DNA of 54,713 nucleotides, from the NCBI GenBank assembly GCA_017305925.1, contig JAFKJW010000195.1, forward strand, positions 38,510 to 93,222, given 5' to 3'. Of this stretch, positions 18,195 through 25,503 are shown in pieces. The notes beneath the pieces were generated by a model. It saw only the letters and a program-made list of their open reading frames with translations, searched no databases and had not been told where the DNA came from. This DNA comes from Hyphomicrobiales bacterium. GTDB taxonomy: Bacteria > Pseudomonadota > Alphaproteobacteria > Rhizobiales > Rhizobiaceae. Position 1 is the first letter of the stretch. Each line of letters starts with the position of its first letter. The translations under genes were made by a program, and so were the position numbers.

Positions 18195-18731
18195 TCACGC
18201 CTGCCGTGATGCGGAGTTACGGGCCACGAGCGAAAGAGGAAAAGAGAGTGCCACGCTTGCGAGCAGCACAGCGAGGACGGGCCACGCTCCGAACTGGCAC
18301 GACATGAGAATCACCGAGAGAAATGTGATCCAGGCACGCAAGCTGTTGCCGATGTTCAGCCTCGCGTAGTATCGCCTGAGGGACTCCGGTGGAATGCGGG
18401 CCGACTGCCCTACCGAATTGTAGATCGGCAGATTGATGATTTTCGTTATCGCCGAGCCGATGATCCAGGCCACGAAGCCCGCGACGAACCACAAGTGACC
18501 CACGCCGTATCCGGCAAGGTAGGCGACGAAGGCAATCAACGGCAGCGTGGCGATGGTGACCGAGAACGGATCACGCATTGCGTGGCGATTGAGCGCATTC
18601 AAAAAGCTCCTGAAGGTGTCCGGGTCCATGGCGTTCATCATCGGCTGGAGGACGCGCGCCACGAAGATCAGAATGCCGGCGCCGATGGCGTTGATGACGA
18701 CGATGAGAACTTCGGCCGTGTTCTGCTCCAT
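18195..18731 (-). CDS. DUF1772-type (anthrone oxygenase-like) membrane protein
   Basis: Read from ATG 18731 the product is 178 residues. A longer frame to 18908 overlaps the upstream epimerase gene and is not conserved in style. Four hydrophobic helices are visible (VLIVVINAIGAGILIFVA, VTIATLPLIAFVAYLAGYG, LWFVAGFVAWIIGSAI, and a C-terminal one). The motif NLPIYNSVG after helix three and the SLRRYYARLN helix match the DUF1772 family, whose bacterial members have no proven role. It starts 14 bp after the epimerase stop, so the two genes probably form an operon. Confidence 0.78.
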   Translation of the reverse strand: MEQNTAEVLIVVINAIGAGILIFVARVLQPMMNAMDPDTFRSFLNALNRHAMRDPFSVTIATLPLIAFVAYLAGYGVGHLWFVAGFVAWIIGSAITKIINLPIYNSVGQSARIPPESLRRYYARLNIGNSLRAWITFLSVILMSCQFGAWPVLAVLLASVALSFPLSLVARNSASRQA

Positions 18732-18745
18732 CCTACCATCCAGCT

Positions 18746-19666
18746 TCACAAGCCGGCCCCATATGCCTCTCTGATTGCGGAAGGCAGGCCGTCTGCCGCG
18801 CTCGGCGCCGACGGCGCCCAGCCGGTTGCCTGCCGAAACTTCTCGTTCGAGAGGCGTATCGATCGCGTCAGAACCGGTCCGGCGATGCCCATCAAGGCTG
18901 CCGTCCACTCCGGCAGGAAATGCGGCGAACGGACGTCGAGCGTCGCGGCGATCACGTCGAAGAACGCCTTGCGGCGCATCGGTTCGTTGTCCGCGACGTT
19001 GTAGACGCCCGCCGGCACCGAGAGAGCGGCAACGACTGCCGTAGCGGCGTCGTCATGCGACAGCGACGAGAGATAGCTGGACGGCTTGCCGGGCAGCGGC
19101 ACCCAATGCCACGACACGGACTTCGCCATCAGCAGCGTCTGGCTGGCATCCGGACCGTAAAACCCGGCGAACCTTAGCGCGATCCCGCGGCCGCCCCGGC
19201 GCGCGAAGCCTGCGACCGCAGCCTCCGCATCAGGAACGGTCGCGCAATTGGCGGCAGGGGCAAGCGGAACCTGCTCATCAACCCAGGCGTCACCCATCGA
19301 GGGATAGGCCAGTCCGAACGATTCCTGGATGACAACCCGGACGCCTGCGTCCGATGCCACTTCAGACACGTTTCGCGCGCCTTCGCTGCGAATGCGATCG
19401 TTCTCGCGCCAGCCGGAGCGGAACATCATCGCGGCCATCGTGGTCGGGATATGCGTCGCAAGGTTTATGACGGCATCTTGGCGCGCGAATGCGGCTGCAA
19501 GCTGCGACCGGTCAAACAGGCTCGCACGGACCTCGCGAGATGCGGCCGCCGGGCGATGTTTCGAGCCGGGCCTGACGATCGCCGTGACGTCATGTCCGTC
19601 CGCAACCAGCAGCGGGACCACACGACGACCGATGACGCCCGTCGCCCCGGTCACCGCCACGCGCAT
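18746..19666 (-). CDS. NAD(P)-dependent epimerase/dehydratase-family protein
   Basis: The product is 306 residues from ATG 19666, preceded by a strong GGAGGG; nine extra residues from 19693 are unlikely. An extended short-chain dehydrogenase fold is shown by VAVTGATGVIGRRVVPLLV at the N-terminus (nucleotide binding) and by DAVINLATHIPTT. The usual YxxxK catalytic pair is not clear (the region reads ESFGLAYPSMGDAWVDE), so this may be an atypical, reductase-like or binding-only member. It is the first gene of a pair with the DUF1772 protein. Substrate unknown. Confidence 0.88.
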   Translation of the reverse strand: MRVAVTGATGVIGRRVVPLLVADGHDVTAIVRPGSKHRPAAASREVRASLFDRSQLAAAFARQDAVINLATHIPTTMAAMMFRSGWRENDRIRSEGARNVSEVASDAGVRVVIQESFGLAYPSMGDAWVDEQVPLAPAANCATVPDAEAAVAGFARRGGRGIALRFAGFYGPDASQTLLMAKSVSWHWVPLPGKPSSYLSSLSHDDAATAVVAALSVPAGVYNVADNEPMRRKAFFDVIAATLDVRSPHFLPEWTAALMGIAGPVLTRSIRLSNEKFRQATGWAPSAPSAADGLPSAIREAYGAGL

Positions 19667-19812
19667 GCGCCCTCCTTCATGGTGCGTTTCCAATTCACGA
19701 GCCTCCGTTACGGGGCGCCATCCCCATAGGACAAGGGGCCGGGCTGGCTATGCACGGCGGGCCGGAGCGTACGCTATCCAGCGCACGGGCAAGGATCAAT
19801 GAATGACGACGC

Positions 19813-20340
19813 CTACTTGTTCAGGGCGTTCGCCATGTCGAGGTGGTGCTGCAATGCCGGCAGTGTCTTTGCGGCCCAGGCTTTGAGCTCGGCTTGGTCA
19901 CCCTCTTCCCCGTATCTCTTGAAGAGATCGACGGCATCCTCGTGCGCGTCCACCTGATCGGAGTGGTACTGACGGGTGAAGTCATCGCCTTTAAGACCCT
20001 TCAGGTCGTTGAGCGTATCCTGTTGAGTCTCGCTCATGGCCGCGGGCGGGTTCGCCTTGACCTTGCCGCCGCTCAGAAGAGCTTTGAGCTGTTCCGTCGT
20101 CTTCATATGGTCGTCGATCATCTGCTGCGCGAACTTCTTCGTCGCATCATCGGACCGTTCGAGCGCGAGCTTGCTCGACTCGATCTCGAACATGTCGCTT
20201 TGCGCGGCCTCGGTCACGAAGTCCTGCGTGGACGGCGCAACGCCCAGCGCCGAGTTCACGCCTGTCTTCTCGGTCGTCGACTGCGCAAATGCTGCCGTCG
20301 CCATAAGTATTGCTGCTGTACCAAGAACCAAAATCTTCAT
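19813..20340 (-). CDS. DUF4142 periplasmic protein
   Basis: A 175-residue protein with a Sec signal (MKILVLGTAAILMATAAFAQ, cleaved after AFA). The mature part matches DUF4142, a ferritin-like helical bundle: DFVTEAAQSDMFEIESSKLAL, DDATKKFAQQMIDDHMKT, and YHSDQVDAHEDAVDLFKRYG followed by LPALQHHLDMANAL. Members are abundant in rhizobia and often induced by stress, but no activity is established. A near-consensus EcfG-type promoter lies about 30 bp upstream. Confidence 0.92.
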   Translation of the reverse strand: MKILVLGTAAILMATAAFAQSTTEKTGVNSALGVAPSTQDFVTEAAQSDMFEIESSKLALERSDDATKKFAQQMIDDHMKTTEQLKALLSGGKVKANPPAAMSETQQDTLNDLKGLKGDDFTRQYHSDQVDAHEDAVDLFKRYGEEGDQAELKAWAAKTLPALQHHLDMANALNK

Positions 20341-20367
20341 CGATCGTCTCCTTGCTGGAGAAATCCG

Positions 20368-20392
20368 AACTGACCCGGGCGTCCATTGTTCC
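20368..20392 (-). promoter_or_regulatory. EcfG-type promoter, near consensus, upstream of the DUF4142 gene
   Basis: The minus strand reads GGAAC-N16-AGTT: a perfect -35 and correct spacing, with one mismatch in the -10 (consensus CGTT). The -10 lies 28 bp upstream of the ATG at 20340. Confidence 0.45.
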
Positions 20393-20437
20393 CTTCTTTT
20401 CCCGTTTCCAGACCACGGACTTCAGGCACCGGCATCA

Positions 20438-20462
20438 GGAACTATCGTCTCATTTGGACATT
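20438..20462 (+). promoter_or_regulatory. EcfG-type promoter, near consensus, upstream of the DUF6894 gene
   Basis: The plus strand reads GGAAC-N16-CATT: a perfect -35 and spacing, with one mismatch in the -10. It is divergent from the DUF4142 promoter and 31 bp upstream of the ATG at 20493. Confidence 0.42.
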
Positions 20463-20492
20463 AGGTGGAAAGCAGCCACCAGATGACGCGTC

Positions 20493-20750
20493 ATGCCACG
20501 ATTGTTTTTCGATACCTACGACCAGGACAAGCTGTCCAAGGACGAGGAGGGCATTGAATGCAGCTCGAGATCGGACGTGCAGCGGAGGGCGGTCGATGCC
20601 TTGCCCGACATGGCACGCGAGGTGCTGCCGGACGGCCCCAACCATGATTTCCGGGTCGAGGTCCGCAACGGCCGAGGCGACGTGATTTTCCAGGCAAGCT
20701 TGAATTTGAGGTCCGAATGGACGGGAGATTTTCCCGGCAGCGAGAGCTGA
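20493..20750 (+). CDS. DUF6894-type small protein
   Basis: An 85-residue protein with the DUF6894 pattern: MPRLFFDTYDQDKL, an acidic DEEGIE, a helix with DALPDMAREVLPDG and the closing strand FRVEVRNGRGDVIFQASLNL. These proteins are common, often multicopy, in rhizobia, and have no known function. The ribosome binding site is weak. The gene is divergent from DUF4142 and probably shares its stress regulation. Confidence 0.85.
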   Translation: MPRLFFDTYDQDKLSKDEEGIECSSRSDVQRRAVDALPDMAREVLPDGPNHDFRVEVRNGRGDVIFQASLNLRSEWTGDFPGSES

Positions 20751-20799
20751 AGCGTATCGCGATCTTTCAGATTCGCTCCCTGCTTTAGCCTTTTATTCC

Positions 20800-20847
20800 A
20801 CGCATGTCTTTGCCCCGAAACCGGGGCTCCTTTCGGGAGACATGCGT
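20800..20847. repeat. Palindromic intergenic repeat (rhizobial ACGCATGTCT-type hairpin)
   Basis: A perfect 10-bp inverted repeat, ACGCATGTCT at 20800-20809 and AGACATGCGT at 20838-20847, brackets a loop that contains its own smaller hairpin (CCCCGAAACCGGGG). It resembles multicopy intergenic palindromes I associate with Mesorhizobium and relatives; the preceding 50 bp with CCTGCTTTAGCC fits the same element. It sits between the convergent DUF6894 and Crp genes and could also act as a transcription barrier. Confidence 0.6.
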
Positions 20848-20850
20848 TAG

Positions 20851-21600
20851 CTAACGCGGCTCGATCCGCAAGCTGAGATAGGTAGGATCGAAATCGGCGA
20901 GATCCGCCAGGCGATCGAAATCGTGGATCGAAATCGTGCCGTTTCTCCAGTCAACGAGGCCGGTGGATCGAAGTTCCTGCAGCCTCCTGTTGACATGAAC
21001 GACGGACAGGCCAAGCAGATCCGCCACTTGCACCTGCGTCAGGGGAAACAGGAACTGGCCGCCGGAAGCGATCCCTGCGGCCTCCAGGCGAAGATAGGTC
21101 TCACAGAACAGATGCGCCATCCGTTGCTCTGCGGAAAGGCGGCCAAGGCAGGTGATCCAAGCCCGCTGTATGGCGGCGTCTATGACCGTGGACAACCAGA
21201 ACAAGCGCCCGAGATGGTGGTTTTCTTCGGTTACACGGCGGATCGAACCATACGGAACAAACCCCACCTCGCACGCGCCGATCGCGATCACGCCATGGTC
21301 CATGACCTTGAGCAGGTAGGCGTGAAGATCGACAAAATCGCCGGGAACATGCAGCGCCGTTATCTGTCGGCTGCCGTCTTTCAGATAATGACTCCTTCCG
21401 GCGAAACCGCGCAAGACCATGCAGCTTTCGCCGGGCCGCGAATCCTCGGCAATGACTTCGGAGCCGCTCGTGAACCTTTCCTTCCGGAGCGGCAGCGAGC
21501 CGATCAGCGCCACTTCCTCATCCGACAATCTGTCCCGCCGGCCCAACATGTGTATGAAGGGAAGCAGGGCAGTCGGAGGCGCCGGCTCGAACTCGCTCAT
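20851..21600 (-). CDS. Crp/Fnr-family transcriptional regulator
   Basis: A 249-residue protein with an N-terminal cyclic-nucleotide-binding-like beta-roll (about 25-150) and a C-terminal winged helix with LTQVQVADLLGLSVVHVNRRLQEL near 190-213. The Fnr cysteine cluster is absent, and the cAMP-binding RS/T pair is not evident, so the signal is unknown. A perfect EcfG-type promoter lies immediately upstream. That leaves almost no leader before the ATG at 21600, and there is no good ribosome binding site, so the start may be leaderless or further in (an ATG exists at residue 18). It resembles the Crp gene at 23586. Confidence 0.92.
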   Translation of the reverse strand: MSEFEPAPPTALLPFIHMLGRRDRLSDEEVALIGSLPLRKERFTSGSEVIAEDSRPGESCMVLRGFAGRSHYLKDGSRQITALHVPGDFVDLHAYLLKVMDHGVIAIGACEVGFVPYGSIRRVTEENHHLGRLFWLSTVIDAAIQRAWITCLGRLSAEQRMAHLFCETYLRLEAAGIASGGQFLFPLTQVQVADLLGLSVVHVNRRLQELRSTGLVDWRNGTISIHDFDRLADLADFDPTYLSLRIEPR

Positions 21601-21608
21601 GGATGAAA

Positions 21609-21633
21609 AACGGCCTGGCGATTGATGGGTTCC
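21609..21633 (-). promoter_or_regulatory. EcfG-type promoter, perfect consensus, upstream of the Crp/Fnr gene
   Basis: On the minus strand the sequence reads GGAAC (21633-21629), sixteen bases, then CGTT (21612-21609), matching the EcfG consensus exactly. The -10 ends only nine bases before the annotated ATG, so the transcript would begin at or next to the start codon. Confidence 0.65.
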
Positions 21634-21737
21634 TCATCGAGCAGTCTCTGCGCGATGAGCGGTGACTTGTACTTCGCTGCTTGCCGGGACCCGGCGCTGT
21701 GGGAATGATCCTAGCTGAAGCCAGTTGCAAAGTCTTG

Positions 21738-21762
21738 TGAACCTTTTCCCCGCCGCCGCGTT
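21738..21762 (+). promoter_or_regulatory. EcfG-type promoter, near consensus, upstream of the disordered protein
   Basis: The plus strand reads TGAAC-N16-CGTT, one mismatch in the -35. It is about 140 bp upstream of the ATG at 21904. Confidence 0.35.
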
Positions 21763-21903
21763 CTTCGCTCGCTGCGGGTCGTGTCAACCGGGCCTGACGG
21801 TATGGTGAACAGGAAGTTTTTTCCCGGTTTCTTTTCCTGGCCAACGAAACGGCAGACGAGCACCTTATCCCGTCCGATCCGCAGCGCTCGTTCAGATGGA
21901 GAC

Positions 21904-22221
21904 ATGGCCATGCCAGACCCTACGGAATATGAGACCGGCGCCCGCCATCCGGACGAAAAGACGCAGCCGGACGACAACGAGAATTTTTCCCAGGACGCCG
22001 CCACAAACAAACGACCGCCGTCCGGTATGGGCAATTCGGAATCGGTGGATGACGCCAACGAGAAGACACGGCATTCCGACGGGCAGAATCCCGGCCGCAG
22101 GCCTCCGTCCAGCCCCGCTTCGCAGAAAACCGCCGGCGCCGGACCCGCAATCGCAGAGCGCTCCAAGGATGCGAAAGCGACTGAGACCGGCCGCCAACCC
22201 GGCGCTTACGTCAAGGAGTGA
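21904..22221 (+). CDS. Small, highly hydrophilic, probably disordered protein
   Basis: A 105-residue product from ATG 21904 with GGAG eight bases upstream. It is rich in Asp, Glu, Asn, Pro, Ser and Lys, has almost no hydrophobic core (for example PDEKTQPDDNENFSQDAATN and SSPASQKTAGAGPAIAERSK) and is predicted to be disordered. Similar short hydrophilic proteins accompany general-stress genes in rhizobia. I recognise no family. A weak EcfG-type promoter upstream supports expression, but a non-coding alternative remains. Confidence 0.58.
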   Translation: MAMPDPTEYETGARHPDEKTQPDDNENFSQDAATNKRPPSGMGNSESVDDANEKTRHSDGQNPGRRPPSSPASQKTAGAGPAIAERSKDAKATETGRQPGAYVKE

Positions 22222-22426
22222 CATCGGACGAGCATCGTGGCGACGGCATTGCTCTCGTGCCGTAGCGCGACGCTGCGGAAACCCGGCCCTGATAATTCAG
22301 GCCGTAAAGGCGCGACCCTTGTGCGCCAAGCGCACCTCAGCCCGGCTCACGCGCCGTGAATCCGAAATCCAGATCGCACCGACGACAGGACGCCAACCGC
22401 CGGAATTGAACGCTCCTGTCATCAGC

Positions 22427-23581
22427 CTATGCTTCGGGGGTGCGGGCTGTCGCTACCGGCATGCGCAGAGCGAAGTGCAGGCCTGGGGGCCGAAGATCGA
22501 AGGTCGTATTCGCCTCGAGCGCCTCGGGCAGGCCGATCGTCAGCAATTCGAAGCCAAAACCGGGTTGCCGCTTCACGGTCGCAACGTGTCCAGAACCACG
22601 CTCGTCCCATGTCAGATGCAGCCATGGTTCATTGTCGTCCCTCTCGACCCGCCAGCGGACGTTCACTTTTCCCGCCGCCGTGCTCAAGGCGCCAAACCGA
22701 AACGCGTTGTCGAGCAGTTCGTGGAAGGCCAGCCCGAGCATCCCTGCCTGTTCGGCCGAGATCGCGACTTCGGGGCCCTCGAGGATCACGCGATCTCCCG
22801 GCCGCTCGCCGTGCCGTGACAGCGTCGATGCGATCAGCAGCCAGAGATCGCCGGATATGTCGGGCAGGTTGTGGGAGACGGCGTCTGCAAAGGCCGATAT
22901 GCGCGCGCCGAAACGGGCCAGTTCCTCGCTGCTCGCCGAGTACCCGGCGCCTTTCGAGATTCCGCGGCTCACCGACCGGATCATGGCGATCGTCTCGCGA
23001 ATCCGCGCGCCGGCGCTTGCGCTCGCCTCGGCATTTTCGGCGCGGCTGCGGCTCATCTGCTCGATGGCCGTCGCGAACAAGGCCAGCCGTTCCAGAATGC
23101 GCACGTCTTCGGTGTCGAAGCGGTGCCGGTCGTGCGACAGCACCCAGAGCGTGCCAATCGGCCGGTCCAGGAAACGCACAGGCACGAGCAGCGCTTCCTG
23201 GACCAGAGGCTCGCTTTGCATCTGAGGAAACCGAATACGCGGATCGCTGAACAGCAGCGACGCATCACGAGCGACGACCACTCCGCAAGGCGAGGCGTCG
23301 AACGGCATTCCTTCGCCGATATGACGCGCCCAAGCGCCGGCGATCGCCCGCCACACGAACCGACCGCCCTCGAGAAGGCTGACCCCTGCCGACCCCGCAC
23401 CGGTCAATTCCGCCGCAGTCTCGACGAGGGCCTGCAGCGCTTTCTCGGGCGTGCTGTTGATGCGGCCGATCAGCCTGTCGAGCGCCATGCTCTCGCGCAT
23501 CGGGTCACGCGCGATTGCCACCCGGTCGGCGAGAATGTTCGCGGCAAGCAGTTCATCAACCAAGGCTTGATCGGGTTCCAT
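22427..23581 (-). CDS. GAF-domain protein with HWE/HisKA_2-like ATPase domain, phospho-acceptor His missing
   Basis: Read from ATG 23581, two bases after the end of the Crp coding region, the product is 384 residues. A GAF domain covers about 47-175 (VSLLEGGRFVWRAI, PCGVVVARD, LLVPVRFLDRPIGTLWVLS). A helical segment about 180-260 corresponds to the HWE/HisKA_2 dimerisation domain, but where the family has NHRVKNT this protein reads GARIRET, so the phosphorylated His is Ala192. The ATPase N-box AFHELLDNAFRFGALS (287-300) is near-canonical. It may therefore be a non-phosphorylating sensor or partner of another kinase. It is translationally linked to the Crp/Fnr gene at 23586. Confidence 0.85.
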   Translation of the reverse strand: MEPDQALVDELLAANILADRVAIARDPMRESMALDRLIGRINSTPEKALQALVETAAELTGAGSAGVSLLEGGRFVWRAIAGAWARHIGEGMPFDASPCGVVVARDASLLFSDPRIRFPQMQSEPLVQEALLVPVRFLDRPIGTLWVLSHDRHRFDTEDVRILERLALFATAIEQMSRSRAENAEASASAGARIRETIAMIRSVSRGISKGAGYSASSEELARFGARISAFADAVSHNLPDISGDLWLLIASTLSRHGERPGDRVILEGPEVAISAEQAGMLGLAFHELLDNAFRFGALSTAAGKVNVRWRVERDDNEPWLHLTWDERGSGHVATVKRQPGFGFELLTIGLPEALEANTTFDLRPPGLHFALRMPVATARTPEA

Positions 23582-23585
23582 GGTT

Positions 23586-24338
23586 TCACACCGGGACCTT
23601 TTCGCGCACGGCCGGCCCCTTGTCTCGGTCGGTCTCACGCAGGTGCAGATAGTTGGGCTCGAAATCGCTGAATGTGCGGAGCCGCCTCACATCGGGAATC
23701 CTGATTTCCCGCCCGTTCAACTCGACGAGCCCTTCGCGACGCAGATGTTTCAGCACGCGGTTCACGTGAACGACCGTCACCCCCATTGTGTCGGCGAGCT
23801 CCTGCTGGGTGAGCGGCAGGGTGAAGCGGTCGCCCTCGGCGCGGCCGACGGCCTGCAGGCGCAGCAGAAGCTCGCAGAAGATGTGTCCCATCTGCTGATC
23901 GGCAGGGCGCTGGCCCATGTTGACCAGCCATTCGCGCAGGGTGCCCTCATCGACCAGCGTGCCCCACCAGAGCGCGCGATTGATCCGGGGGTTCGACGTA
24001 AGCGCTTCGACCGTCGAAGGGTCGATCTCGACCATCAGGGAATCCACAAGCGTTCCGATGCTGTGGTCCATTTCTCCCAGGATATGAACGTGCAGATCGC
24101 AGATGTCGCCCGGAACGAAGAACGCCACGATCTGCCGTTTGCCATCGTGGAGAACCTTGTACCGGCAGACGAATCCCTCGAGGAGGAGGTGAACATTTCT
24201 GGGATTGTCGCCTTCCTGGATCAGGTCGGTGTGAGCCCGAACAAGCCGTGTTCGCGTGCACACCGCCTCCAGAATCTCGCGGTCGGCGTCGGTAAGACGT
24301 GCTCCGTATCCGAGCTTGCGGACAAAGGGGTTGCCCAT
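23586..24338 (-). CDS. Crp/Fnr-family transcriptional regulator
   Basis: A 250-residue regulator from ATG 24338, which has an AAAGGAGG six bases upstream; the longer frame to 24362 is unlikely. The beta-roll sensor domain spans about 20-145 and the winged helix contains LTQQELADTMGVTVVHVNRVLKHL near 180-203. Fnr-type cysteines are absent. It resembles the gene at 20851 in layout (for example the PxDQxMxHIFCE helix). The GAF-ATPase gene follows directly, suggesting that the two share a signalling role. Confidence 0.93.
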   Translation of the reverse strand: MGNPFVRKLGYGARLTDADREILEAVCTRTRLVRAHTDLIQEGDNPRNVHLLLEGFVCRYKVLHDGKRQIVAFFVPGDICDLHVHILGEMDHSIGTLVDSLMVEIDPSTVEALTSNPRINRALWWGTLVDEGTLREWLVNMGQRPADQQMGHIFCELLLRLQAVGRAEGDRFTLPLTQQELADTMGVTVVHVNRVLKHLRREGLVELNGREIRIPDVRRLRTFSDFEPNYLHLRETDRDKGPAVREKVPV

Positions 24339-24549
24339 CGGGGCCTCCTTTCCCGCCAACAACGCATCAGACCGGAGATGGTCGCATCCTCGCGCGAGGT
24401 GATTTGCTTGACCTATGTGCTACCGGCTCTTCGATTTGGAGGGCACGCTGCGGGCGGAGCACTTCGACCACAATCGCCCCTGCCACAGGTCAGGCGCCAG
24501 TTACCTGCCCGATATCGGCGGACGGCGTAACGCAGCCTGCCTGATGCCC

Positions 24550-25503
24550 TCAACCGCGGTCGGCCCGGATTCTTGCGCCAGCCGCAGCATGGCGGCGGGA
24601 TGGTTTGTTTACGAAATTGGGGGAATAGGCGCGCGAGACGGTCAGGTGGTCCCTCATCAGGGCAGCCGCGACCTCGAATTTCTCCGACTCGATGGTATCG
24701 AGAATGGACATATGTTCGCGCGACGATATCAGCAGGCGGTCGCTTTCCGGCGTCGTCAGAATTTCGGTTAGGCGCCGCAGCGCGTTGCCGCGCAGGATCG
24801 CCTGTTCGAAGAACTGGTTTCCGCACGACAGGGCGATGAGGCGGTGAAATTCCAGATCGGCGTCCACCATCGTCTTCACGCTTGCCCTGATGCCGTCGCC
24901 CAGGATGGCTTCATGCCGGCGACGGGAAAGCGCCGCCAAAGGCTTGTCCAACCGGAAGCTTGGAAGAAGGATCGCCGCAGGCTCGATGACGGCACGGAAT
25001 TCATAGCTGTCGAGGAAGGACTGCTCCGAAGCCAGATTGGCGCCCAGCCGCCAGCCCTTGCCGGATTGCCTGACGATCACGCCGTCGTCGGCCAGGCGTT
25101 CAAGCACGCGGATGACGTCGGGCTCGCCGTCGCCGAAGCGCCGGCGTAGTTCGGCGGTACTCACGACTTCCGGAAGCTCCCCGTTGAACCAGGCGGTGGA
25201 GATGATCCGGTAGAGTTCGTCGGCGCTCGAAGGAGGCAGGATCGGCGGGGACTGGGAAAGCTCCCTGCCGGAGACGCTCAGGAAATACCCGCGGCTCGGC
25301 CGCCGCTCGACGATGCTGCGGTCGGCGAGGAGCGCCAACGCCCGGCGTATCGGCGACCTCGACAATTTGAGCACATCGCAGAGCTGCAACTCCTTGAGAT
25401 GGTGATCGACCGGCAGGTCGTTTTCCACGATCCAATTCAGGATCGCTATCGCGGTTTCCAGCTGGAGCCCGCTTATCGGGGGAGAAAATTCCGTGTCAGG
25501 CAT
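24550..25503 (-). CDS. GntR-family regulator with two winged-helix domains and an FCD-type effector domain
   Basis: A 317-residue protein from ATG 25503, which overlaps the stop of the glutamine-synthetase gene. The first winged helix is at about 12-78 (LKELQLCDVLKLSRSPIRRA, GYFLSVSG). A second, similar domain is at about 94-155 (ADELYRIISTAWFNGELPEV, IRVLERLADDGVIVRQSGKG). The all-helical C-terminal FCD domain has EFRAVIEPAAILLPSF and DADLEFHRLIALSCGN. A duplicated DNA-binding part is unusual for the FadR subfamily. It is co-transcribed with the PuuA-like gene and divergent from the ten-gene operon at 27353, so it likely controls both. Confidence 0.92.
   Translation of the reverse strand: MPDTEFSPPISGLQLETAIAILNWIVENDLPVDHHLKELQLCDVLKLSRSPIRRALALLADRSIVERRPSRGYFLSVSGRELSQSPPILPPSSADELYRIISTAWFNGELPEVVSTAELRRRFGDGEPDVIRVLERLADDGVIVRQSGKGWRLGANLASEQSFLDSYEFRAVIEPAAILLPSFRLDKPLAALSRRRHEAILGDGIRASVKTMVDADLEFHRLIALSCGNQFFEQAILRGNALRRLTEILTTPESDRLLISSREHMSILDTIESEKFEVAAALMRDHLTVSRAYSPNFVNKPSRRHAAAGARIRADRG

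Larger units (their letters stand above)
21601..21903. other. Divergent intergenic region (303 bp) between Crp and the disordered protein
   Basis: It holds the two divergent EcfG-type promoters listed separately. No other gene is supported. Confidence 0.5.
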
